Shown here piece after piece: positions 54,944-64,000 of a stretch of DNA of 64,000 nucleotides. The notes beneath the pieces were generated by a model that saw only the letters and a program-made list of their open reading frames with translations, made no database searches and was not told the origin of the DNA. Where the stretch lies: the NCBI GenBank assembly GCA_007115705.1, contig QXEO01001136.1, positions 61,757 through 125,756 on the forward strand, given 5' to 3'. The first letter of the stretch is position 1. Every line of letters starts with the position of its first letter. This DNA comes from Dactylis glomerata (lineage: Eukaryota; Streptophyta; Magnoliopsida; Poales; Poaceae). The position numbers were made by a program, and so were the translations under genes.

Positions 54944-56485
54944 TGATACGTCTCCAACGTATCTATAATTTTTGATGCTCCATGCTTGTTTTTACACCAT
55001 TTACCCGATGTTTCGTTACACTTCGTGGCACTTTTATGCATTTTCCGGAACTAACCTATTAACAAGATGCCACAGTGCCAGTTCCCTGTTTTCTGCTGTT
55101 TTTGTGTTTCAGAGTGATACACAGGAAATATTCTCGGAATTGGACGAAACAAAAGCCAGAAGTCTTATTTTTCCCGGGAGCATCCAGAAATCCGAAGAGA
55201 GGAAGGAGAGGGGCCACAGGCCTCCCTCACACAGGGCTGGCGCGGCCCAGGCCCTGGCCGCGCCGCCCCTGTGTGAGGAGGCCCTGGCAGCCCTCTGACA
55301 TCGCCCCTTCGCCTATATAAAGCCTCGGGACGGAAAACCCTAAAGGATTCGGCAATTTTCCAGAAACAGTTCCGCAGCTCCGCCGCCGTCGTCGATGAAT
55401 TTCGGGGGACAGAAGTCTCTGTTCCGGCACCCTGCCGGGACGGGGAAGTGCCCCCGGAGCCATCTCCATCGGTCTCCATCGCCGTCTCCGCCGTCTCCAT
55501 CGACCTCACCGCCATCTCCATCAACCTTGCTGTCTCCTATGATGAGGAGGGAGTAGTTCATCCCCGGGGCTAAGGGCTCTACCGGTAGCTATGTGGTTCA
55601 CCTCTCTCTCCCATGATGTGATCTTTATGTGATCGTGAGCTTTGTATTATGTTGAACAAGTAGATGTTATTATTCAGATATTATGTGTACTCTAGTGGTG
55701 ATTGTTAAAGTAATCTATTCCTCCTGCCTTGGTGTAACGGTGACAGTGCGTGCATCATGGTGGTACTTGGTTTAGGTTATGATTGTGATCTCTTGTGGAT
55801 TATAAGAATAATTATTGCTATGATAGTTTGAGTGATCTATTCCTCCTTTCATGGTGTAATGGTGACAGTGTGTGCACCATGTTAGTACTTGGTCTAAGTT
55901 GCAATGATTTCTATCTTGAGTTGTGATCTGATTTGGATGTCTCTATGAGTGGTGTTTGTCAAGTACTTGATGAACTTTAAGGGGTGCTTCTGTAGCCACT
56001 ACACAATGATTAGTGTTATTCAATAGGAGAGCAATTCAGAGTACCATAGTGGAGAGAAGTTATCTATTTGTTCATTCATGTTATATTGTTGGGAGTGTGT
56101 CCACTAGTGAAAGTATGATCCCTAGGCCTTGTTTCCAAGCTTTGCACACCGTTTACTTGCTATTTTGTTACTTGTTTGCTCGCAGCGATTTTTATTCCAT
56201 ATTGTAGTTACTACTTATAATCATCTATACTACTTGTATTTCACTATCTCTTCGCCGAACTAGTGCACCTATACATCTGACAAGTGTATTGGGTGTGTTG
56301 GGGACACAAGAGACTTTCTGTATCGTAATTGCAGGGTTGCTTGAGAGGGATAGCTTTGACCTCTAACCTCCCTGAGTTCGATAAACCTTGGGTGATCCAC
56401 TTAAGGGAAACTTGCTGCTGTTCTACAAACCTCTGCACTTGGAGGCCCAACAAGTGTCTACAAGAATAGAAGTGCGTAGACATCA
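54944..56485 (+). repeat. ATH-D 3' LTR (1542 bp)
   Basis: Equal in length to the 5' LTR; ends GACATCA and is followed by the TGATG duplication. Confidence 0.95.
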
Positions 56486-58378
56486 TGATGCGGCAGCTCA
56501 TCTCAACAATTTTGTTGAGCTATGTGAGATGCAAAAGTATAAGGATGATGGTAATATTATTAAGCTTAAGTTGTTTACTTTCTCTTAAAGAGGAAGAGCT
56601 AAGGATTGGTTGCTATCTTTGCCTAGAAATAGTATTGATTCTTGGGATAAGTGTAAGGATGCTTTTATTGAAAAATACTATCCTCCTGCTAAGATTATAG
56701 CTTTGCATAGTGACATTATGAAGTTTAGACAGTTTGATAATGAACATGTTGCTCAAGCTTGGGAAAGAATGAAATCTATGATAAAGAATTGCCCCACTCA
56801 TGGATTGACTACTTAGATGATTGTCCAAACTTTTTATGCAGGACTGAATTTTTCTTCAAGAAATCTATTGGATTCAGCTGCTGGAGGCACTTTTTTCCCC
56901 TTACCTTGGGCGCCGCAACAAAGCTTCTTGACAACATGATGGTAAATTATTCTGAGTGGCACACCGAGAGAGCTCCACAAGGTAAGAAGGTAAATTCTGT
57001 TGAGGAAACCTCTTCCTTGAGTGATAAGATTGATGCTATTATGCTTATGCGTTCTAATGATAGAGCTCATGTTGATCCTAATAATGTTCCTTTGGCCTCT
57101 TTGGTTGCTCAAGAAGAGCATGTTGATGTAAATTTCATTAGAATTAATAATTTCATCAATAGTGCTTATAGAAATAATTTCGCTAGCAACAATTATAGTT
57201 CGTATCCTTCTACCAATGGTAATGGTTATGGTAACTCTTATGGTAATTCCTCCAACAACACTAGGGGCGCCCCTCTGAGCTTGAAGTCATGCTCAAGGAC
57301 TTCATCGGTAAGCAAACTGCTTTTAACAAGTCTGTTGAGGAAAAGTTGGGCAAAATTGATATTCTTGCTTCTAAAGTTGATAGCATTGCTCTTGATGTTG
57401 AACTTCTAAAACTAAAAGTGTTGCCTAATGATGTGAAGGAAAATAATACTCTTGCTACTACTAATGCCATTCAAGTTAGAATTGATGAAAATATTAGGAT
57501 GTTAGCAGAATTGCATGCAAGGTGGGAAAGAGAAGATGAGATGGCTAGAGAGATGAAGGTATGTACCATTACTACCTCTAATGATGTTGTTCCAAATGCT
57601 AGAAATCCTCTTACTTTGATTGGTGTAGAGAAAACTCCTACTCCTTGTGCTAAAAAGCCCAAAACTGTAAAATCTTTTTCTACAAAAAGTGCTGAAATTT
57701 TTCGGAGTGTGGGAGATGATAACTCTATTTCTTTTAATGATTTTGATGTTGATGGCTGCAATATATCTGAAGTTATTTTGTTCTTGCAAAACCTTGCTTT
57801 GAGTCCCAATGCTAGTTCTATCAATATTGCTTTTACAAATCATATTACAAATGCTCTCATGAAAATTAGGGAGGAAAAGTTGAAACAAAAGGCTTCTATT
57901 CCCAAGAAGTTAGAAGATGGTTGGGAGCCCATCATCGATATGCATGTTAATGGTTTTGATTGCCATGCTTTATGTGATCTAGGTGCTAGTATTTCTATTA
58001 TGCCTAGAAAGATTTATGACATGCTTGGCTTACCACCGCTTGAAAAAATGTTATTTTGATGTTCCTCTTGCTGATGTTGCTAAGAAGAAACCTTTGGGAA
58101 GGATTAATGATGTTCTTATTATGGTTAACAATAACCTTGTTCCCGTTGATTTTCTTGTTATAGATGTTGAATGCAATGCATCATGTCCTATTATTTTGGG
58201 AAGACCTTTTCTTCGAACTGTAGGTGCCATCATTGATATGAAGGAAGGCGCCATCAAATATCAATTCCCACTCAAGAAAGGTATGGAACACTTCCCTAGA
58301 AGGAGTAAGAAATTACTTTTTGACTCTATTCTTAGAGCAAATTATGAACTTGATGCTTCATCGCTTGATAATACTTGA

Positions 58379-61282
58379 TTTCCACTTTCTGCGCCTAGCT
58401 CAAAGGCGTTAAAGAAAAGCACTCTTGGGAGATAACCCAATGTTTTCTTTTCAGTACTTTTTTGTTTTATTTGAGTCTTGGAAGTTATTACTACTGTAAT
58501 AACCGCTCCTTATCCTTTTTATTTTGTTGTTGTGCCAAGAAGAACCTCTAATTTAAGGGAGGTAAGATTTGGGGAAGTTGCTGTCCTGAAACAGATTTCG
58601 GTGCTGCACCGTAAAAATTCGTGAAAATTCTCAGAATATCTTTTTAACCTGCGATTTCTTGTGCATATTCCCCACGTTATATCCAAACTTTCATCAGTTT
58701 TGCACTTTTCGATTTGAGCAACAGAAGGTCCTCGAAAAATTCGACCTTTTTCAGCTGTTCCGTTTTGACAGATTTCTGCCACTATTTGTGTTTGCCTCTT
58801 GATCGCTTTCTTTTTGAGTTCTTTTGAACACGGAACTTTTGGGAAAGTTTCTACAGTAGCATATGCTTTATATGTGGTGTTTTTGAGTTGAAACCTGAAC
58901 CAAAAAGGGTTGATCTACTATTATGTTTATGCTAATGTTGCTAATAGAATTGTGTGAAGTTTTGTATGAAGGAAGTTTTCAAGTGTAGGGATTGGAGAAT
59001 GATAAGATGAGATGAAGTATGGACAAAAGCTCAAGCTTGGGGATGCCCATGTCACCCCAAGAAATATCCAAGAGGTACAAGCGTCAAAGCTTGGGGATGC
59101 CCCCGAGGCACCCCTTCTTCATCGGCAAAAATCAGGTCACCTTTCAACACACTATATTTTTATTGCTTCATGCACTATGCATTTTTCTTGGAGCGTCTTT
59201 ACTTTTGCTTTCAGTTTTCTTTTGTTTTGTTTGCTGCAATAAATGGTTGGACCCCAACAAATTTCTTTTGGAGGAGATGTACTTGTTTTTCATTGCCAAG
59301 AACACTCTATTTTTCACTCTTATCGTTCAACGAGTGTTCTCTTTTTCTAGAACTGCGTTTAGCTTTCGTTTTTACCTTGATTTTTGTTCAGATTTTGTTT
59401 TATCTTTGCATCAAGGTGTATTTGGACCTCTGGTCTATATTGGTTTTCATCAAAAGAGTTGTTTCAAAAAGGTTTGAATGGTGTTGGAAAAGAGAAAAAG
59501 TATCATGCAAAAAAGTGGTACAAAAAGGAGCTTGTTTAGACTGTGGCTTAGACTTTTTCATGCCATGCTTGATGTCGTTTTGATAGTATGCTTAGTGATT
59601 TTTGCTGTAGCATGACTTGTCTCAAATGACTGAGATTGCTTAATGAGCCTTTGAAAAAATCATGCATTGTTTTTATTATACGGAAGCATTTATTTGGTTT
59701 TCTCCTTGATGCTTTATTTGGGTTGACTTGGTGCATGCTTACAACATGTTTGACTCTTACAAAGTCGCCATAAGCCTCTATGATCATTTGGTTTTTGACT
59801 TGTGAAGCCATTTTATGCTTCTTTTAATGATGTTTTGTCGCTATGCATGATTATGGCCGTTATTGCTCTCTTATTTGGTCGCTCCCAGTCTTTTGCTAGC
59901 CCTCATTTTGTACTAAGTATAAGCTCTACTCGTGCATCCAACTCCCAAAAAACCAAGTTATTACAATGTGTCCACCGTACATACCTATTAGAAATTTGCT
60001 ATTCCAAGTACATTTGACTTGCTTTTATCTATCCTTTGAATTAAACTCTTTTGGTGTTATGTGAAAATTAGTCAGTAAAGCTCTCACGAACCTGATGGCA
60101 CACTTTACTTTTCTCGCTTTTAAAATTTTGATATTGTGGCTCTTTTATGTTGACGTTATGCTTGCAAGTTGTAAGTTGGAAATTAGCCAAACCATGCCGT
60201 CATGGGGTAAGCTTTCAACATTGCACTTTCTCTTATTTGAGTTGATATCGTGATCTTTTGTTTATGGATACTCGCGATGTGAAATAAGTTGGGAATCTTG
60301 CGGGATTATGGAGTTTGTATACGTGTTAGAGAAACGCATGGGCCGCTAAGCTAAGCCATGCATCATTCATGGTGGAATTTATAGCATGCCCATAGTGGAC
60401 ATTCGACGACTCATCACAAAATAAAAAGCTATACCAATGGTAAATAAAAGAGATGCCGAGGTGTTCATTGTCTATTTATCCTATCATTTTGATGTGGGCT
60501 TGTTCCATGTCATCGGGCAAGGAGGTACCCCGTTGGGGGTTCTTGATGATACGTGTATACTTACAATGACAAGAGCTTGCTTGGGACCCTAAGTCGAGTA
60601 GCATGAGGTTTGGGTATTCATACTTCACGGGACACGAGGTTTTCAACTTATGATTTGTCAAGCATATGCTCAGAAATGTTCTTGCATTTACTTTAACCAT
60701 TAAAGATGCCTATGATAGGGGCAACGAAAGCTCAAAGCTAGTAAGTACCATAATTTTTGAAGGTTTATAAAACTTGCAATCACTGCTTCCCTCTGCGAAG
60801 GGCCTTTCTTTTACTTTTATGTTGAGTCTCCACCTTAGTTGCCATTCTGAGTTTAATGTGCATAGTCCCAAAGTTTATCATTGATTGATTCATGATTATG
60901 GTTTCATTTGTTCTTAAATTATTTGTATCTAGTCACCCTCTTAAACTTGAAGGTGTCCTATGCATTTATGTTTTGCTATTCCATGAAGAACAAGCTGAAA
61001 ACCATTTGCTATATTTTTCCAGATGATTTGAACACACGTTTGACTTTCATTGTTTCATTATTCATGATCTTTCGTTTGTGTTTTTTTTCATGTTATAATA
61101 TGGTTGCTAAGTTTTTATTGTCAAGATTATGTCTTTTATGCCCATGCTTTAAGTTCTTTGATCCCAGCACTCAATGCTTACTTAGATGATCAAGATTGTG
61201 ATGGTGCATGTCACCTAAAAAATTATTCTTTTGTTATCACTTACCTACTCAAGGATGAGCAGGAGTTAAGCTTGGGGATGCT
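58379..61282 (+). other. ATH-C non-coding 3' region, with a divergent segment at about 59960-60770
   Basis: Structured block at 58391-58503; PPT-like motifs at 59033-59047 and 59087-59101; PPT at 61268-61281. From about 59960 to 60770 the sequence (including TGCCGAGGTGTTCATTG and GGGACACGAGG) has no match in the other three elements, which carry a different segment there. No ORF is conserved. Confidence 0.65.
58391..58503 (+). ncRNA. Conserved structured RNA block after the ORF (ATH-C copy)
   Basis: GTTATTAC-TACT-GTAATAAC at 58484-58503 matches the ATH-B form. CGCCT/AGGCG and TTGGG/CCCAA stems are also present. Confidence 0.5.
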
Positions 61283-62904
61283 TGATACGTCTCAAACGTA
61301 TCTATAATTTTTGATGCTCCATGCTTGTTCTTACACCATTTGCTTTGAGTTTTATTACACTTCGTGGCGTTTTTATGCATTTTCCGGAACTAACCTATTA
61401 ACAAGATGCCACAGTGCCAGTTCCCTGTTTTCTGCTGTTTTTGTGTTTCAGAAAAGTTACATAGGAAATATTCTCAGAATTGGACGAAACAAAAGCCGAA
61501 CCTCCTATTTTTACCGAAGCTTCGCGAAGACTGAAGATGAGATGGAGGGGGGCTAGGGCCAGCCTCACCACTAGGGGGCGCGACCCAGCCCCTGGCCGCG
61601 CCCACCTGTGGTGAGACCACCTGGTCCCACTTCTGACGCTGCCCCTTCGCCTATAAAGTCCCCTCGATGGGAAAAACCTAAGGGACGGATCGCTTTTCCT
61701 CAAAACATAATGCAAGCCGCCGCCGTCATCAAAACAAGATCGGGAGGATCCAGGAGCTCTTCCCGGTACCCTGCCGGAGGCCTTCTCCACCACCATGGTC
61801 GCCTCTGGAGTGATGTGTGAGTAGTCTACCTTGGACTACGGGTCCATAGCAGTAGCTAGATAGTTGTCTTCTCCACCATGTGCTTCATGTTTAGATCTTG
61901 TGAGCTGCCCTACATGATCAAGCTCATCTTTATGTAATCATACATGTTGTGTTTGTTGGGATTCGATGAGTATTGGTACTATGTCAAGTTGATGTGCTGA
62001 ATTATATTTTATGTTATCCCTATGTTGTTTACGATCTTGCATGCTTTCCGTTGCTAGTAGCTATCTTGGCCGAGTAGATGCTAGTAACTCCAAGAGCGAG
62101 TATTTATGCTCGATAGTTGGGTTCATGCCTCTATTTAATCCGGGGGAGTGACAGAAACCTCTAAGGTTGTAGATGTGTTGTTGCCACTAGGGAGAAAACA
62201 ACATTCTTATGTCCTAGGACATTTGCTTTGTTTACATTACGCACTTTGCTTAATGCAATTATCTGTTGTTCGCAACTTAATACTCAAGGGGTCCTCGGAT
62301 GATTCCCCGCAAGTGGATTATTAGTCATAGATGCAGTTGGATGGCGGTCTATGTATTTTGTCGTAATGCCCAGAGTGAACCTCAAAGTGATCCTCATGAC
62401 GTATGTACGTTATCTTTACTCTATCAATTGCCCAACTGTAATTTGTTTACCTAGCATGTTATTATTTATCTTATGGAGAGACGCCACTAGTGAACTGTGG
62501 ACCTAGGTCCAATTTCCTTTACATTGTTACACCGTTTACTTTACTCGCACTGTTTACTTTTACTTGCATACTATTATCCTTTTACCACTCGATACGCTCA
62601 ATCCTTTGTTTACAGCAAACCGGTGACATTGACAACCTCATCGTAAGTTGGGAGCAAAGTACTTGTTTGTGTTGTGTGCAGGTTTCAAGTTGCTGCTGGG
62701 TGAAGACACACCAACAATATTCCTGGCTCCATTGTCCGGAGTGTCACGAAGCTAGCAAGCATCACCTTCTTAAGTTTGGTTCTTTCTCCTACTGGTTCGA
62801 TAAACCTTGGTTTCATAACTAAGGGAAGATTTGCTGCTGTGCTCATCACACCTTCTCTTGGGGTTCCCAACTAGTCAGTCATCTACATCAACACCGCACC
62901 ATCA
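61283..62904 (+). repeat. ATH-C 3' LTR (1622 bp)
   Basis: Aligns with 47830-49471; about 20 bp shorter, mainly through loss in the GC-rich leader near 61770. Followed by AGCGC. Confidence 0.92.
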
Positions 62905-62909
62905 AGCGC

Positions 62910-63150
62910 CAGCGAAGCAGAGGAAGAGGTGGAGGGTCGCCATAGCTCGCGCCCTGGAGGTTGCCATAGTCCGCGTCCTCGAGCGCTGCTGCTCCATGCG
63001 GCCGGATCCGGGGAGTCTCTCTGGCGGCGGAGTTGTGAGGAAGCTAGCGGGAGCAACGCTAGCCGGGGACCCAGGTGCTGCATCACATGGTGTGGTCAGG
63101 TTTGGTCAGCTCCGAATCGATGTGATCTGATTTTTTGGAGTTAATATTAA
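62910..63150. other. Unassigned GC-rich flank of ATH-C
   Basis: Continuation of the 47374-47829 target sequence beyond ATH-C. No gene recognised. Confidence 0.4.
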
Positions 63151-63670
63151 GTGCATCTCCAGCGCGCTGACACAAACTGGGGGACACAAACGGTCCATTC
63201 TCGTCCGTTTGCGTCGAGGCCCGAACAGAATTTGCGTCGCGATTTAGTCCACCTAGCGGGCGCGCGCAGCGGTGCGATGCATCCCATCCTGTGGCCCAGG
63301 ACGCGTGGCATATAGACCAAGCAATCCACTCTCATGATCTTATGTGTGCCACATGGCCTTAAGCCATGACCACAGAAGATCCAAGCAATGGATTGCTTGG
63401 CATATGTGGGCACCCACTCTTATGATTTTCTGTGTCCAGATCTAGCCACATAGACCACAGGCCCTTAAGGGCCTAGCCATAGAAGATCCAGCAAGAGCTG
63501 TCGGCCCGTGTTTGGGCCGACCCAAACTTGATGCAAATTTGGGCGCATCCATGATGCGTCGTGTCGGACGCCTCCGTCCAGATGTGTCGCACCGTTGGAG
63601 CGTCGCGCACCGGTCCGCCAGTCCATTCGGACGCGCGCGGACGCTTTGCGTCGATGCACTGGAGATGCCC
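63151..63670. mobile_element. PIF/Harbinger-type (Tourist-like) MITE, 520 bp
   Basis: TAA is duplicated at 63148-63150 and 63671-63673. The termini are GTGCATCTCCAGCGCG and, on the other strand, GGGCATCTCCAGTGCATCG, the usual grass Harbinger ends. It has no transposase. The interior has two diverged copies of a segment with CCACTCT-ATGAT and AGAAGATCCA (about 63320-63380 and 63410-63490). Confidence 0.8.
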
Positions 63671-63673
63671 TAA

Positions 63674-64000
63674 ATACAAGAAGTCTGTGCGTGAACCAGA
63701 TTGGTGCTACTTTCAGACCGAAGCGCGAGAAAGAAGAAATCGGTTTTTTTATTTTCTTTTCCTCTTCATGGTGTATGAGATGATTTCGTGGTGTGTTGTT
63801 TCTCTGATTACCCGATGTTCATCAATGGCTAACAAGAGATATACTAATTAGCACTTATATTAGTTTGAGTGCTTAGTTAGTTGGAGAGATAGAAAGAAAC
63901 AACTAAGCGACTAATCTGTCCCTTTTTTATTCTTTCTCCATGAAACGGCGTGTGTATCGTTCGTCTCTGGATGAATCCAACGGTCCTATGCAAGATCCAA
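63674..64000. other. Right-hand edge, unassigned
   Basis: No ORF, RNA gene or mobile-element terminus that I can support. Confidence 0.5.

Larger units (their letters stand above)
49827..56485 (+). mobile_element. ATH-D: related Gypsy element with a different ORF, nested in ATH-C gag
   Basis: TGATG is duplicated at 49822-49826 and 56486-56490. LTRs 49827-51368 and 54944-56485 are both 1542 bp and differ at about 19 sites (1.2%, roughly 0.5 million years). PBS 51379-51396, PPT 54930-54943. The only long ORF (51509-52357) is not gag, protease or polymerase. The 3' non-coding region is close to that of ATH-A. Confidence 0.93.
49655..58378 (+). pseudogene. ATH-C gag-protease, split by ATH-D and decayed
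   Basis: The first 57 codons (49655-49826, MSTTENTKLCDF start) continue after ATH-D at 56491 (AAAHLNNFVE). Lesions: TAA at 56586, TAG at 56814 (a Trp codon in relatives), single-base losses near 56893 and 57272, and a single-base gain near 58048 in the A-run before the CYFDVP position. The frame thus moves through all three phases before the stop at 58378. Gag, Asn/Gly/Tyr-rich stretch and DLGA protease site remain recognisable. Confidence 0.9.
47830..62904 (+). mobile_element. ATH-C: Athila-like Gypsy element split by ATH-D
   Basis: AGCGC is duplicated at 47825-47829 and 62905-62909. LTRs are 47830-49471 and 61283-62904, PBS 49482-49499, PPT 61268-61281. The gag-protease is a pseudogene broken by ATH-D after codon 57 and by further mutations. 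LTR divergence is a few percent by eye, older than ATH-A or ATH-D. Its 3' region has a segment (about 59960-60770) unlike the corresponding part of the other three. Confidence 0.92.

Noticed and set aside
59019..59477. 152-codon ORF starting MDKSSSLGMPM, with shorter versions in the other ATH copies
   Set aside because: The same DNA reads in different frames in different copies after small indels, so the protein is not conserved. The DNA conservation is better explained by the PPT-like hairpins.

Overview
This window is plant nuclear DNA, almost certainly from a large-genome grass of the Triticeae (wheat, barley, rye or Aegilops type). The evidence is dense nesting of LTR retrotransposons, Gypsy LTRs opening TGATACGTCTC with aspartate-tRNA primer sites, a CACTA transposon with grass-type GGTCCCGGTT subterminal repeats, and Stowaway and Harbinger MITEs. 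No complete single-copy host gene was recognised. There is one candidate terminal host exon, at 24279-24401.

Layout, outermost layer first. (1) 1-12540 is the 5' part of a CACTA transposon on the minus strand. It is split by an 11.4 kb Copia element of the SIRE/Maximus type (SIRE-1, 986-12364, minus strand) with gag, pol and a third ORF. (2) 12541-14924 is unassigned sequence with a Stowaway MITE. (3) 14925-24092 is a GC-rich LINE-like retroposon ending in poly(A). It is split by ATH-A (15875-23985), a young Athila-like Gypsy element with an intact gag-protease ORF and no reverse transcriptase. (4) 24093-24807 is low-copy-looking sequence with the candidate exon and a second MITE. (5) 24817-47364 is a small Mutator-like element with 9-bp target duplication. 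It is blown apart by ATH-B (25373-46696, minus strand), which itself carries a short-LTR Copia element (COP-2, 27441-32672) and, inside one LTR, an 8 kb insertion (37544-45575). That insertion looks like a giant solo LTR and holds a Helitron (37853-40609) and a 335-bp solo LTR (44667-45001). (6) 47374-47829 is GC-rich unassigned sequence, followed by ATH-C (47830-62904), whose gag is split by ATH-D (49827-56485). (7) 62910-64000 holds the far side of that target and a Harbinger-type MITE.

ATH-A, -B, -C and -D share one chassis: PBS for tRNA-Asp, one ORF, a conserved 112-nt structured block after the stop codon, about 2.5 kb of non-coding 3' sequence, and a PPT (AAGCTTGGGGATGC) before the 3' LTR. 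Three carry gag-protease. ATH-D carries an unrelated 282-aa ORF. None encodes reverse transcriptase, RNase H or integrase, so the family is inferred to move with proteins supplied by an autonomous relative outside this window.

The observations I rate highest are: a hairpin with a compensatory base-pair change across the four ATH copies; the orphan ORF of ATH-D; an apparent second copy of the SIRE-1 LTR promoter (palindrome array plus TATA box) upstream of its third ORF, with a matching intron; and a Copia ORF broken by nine in-frame stops, all TAG, with no frameshift. LTR differences were counted by eye and are approximate.
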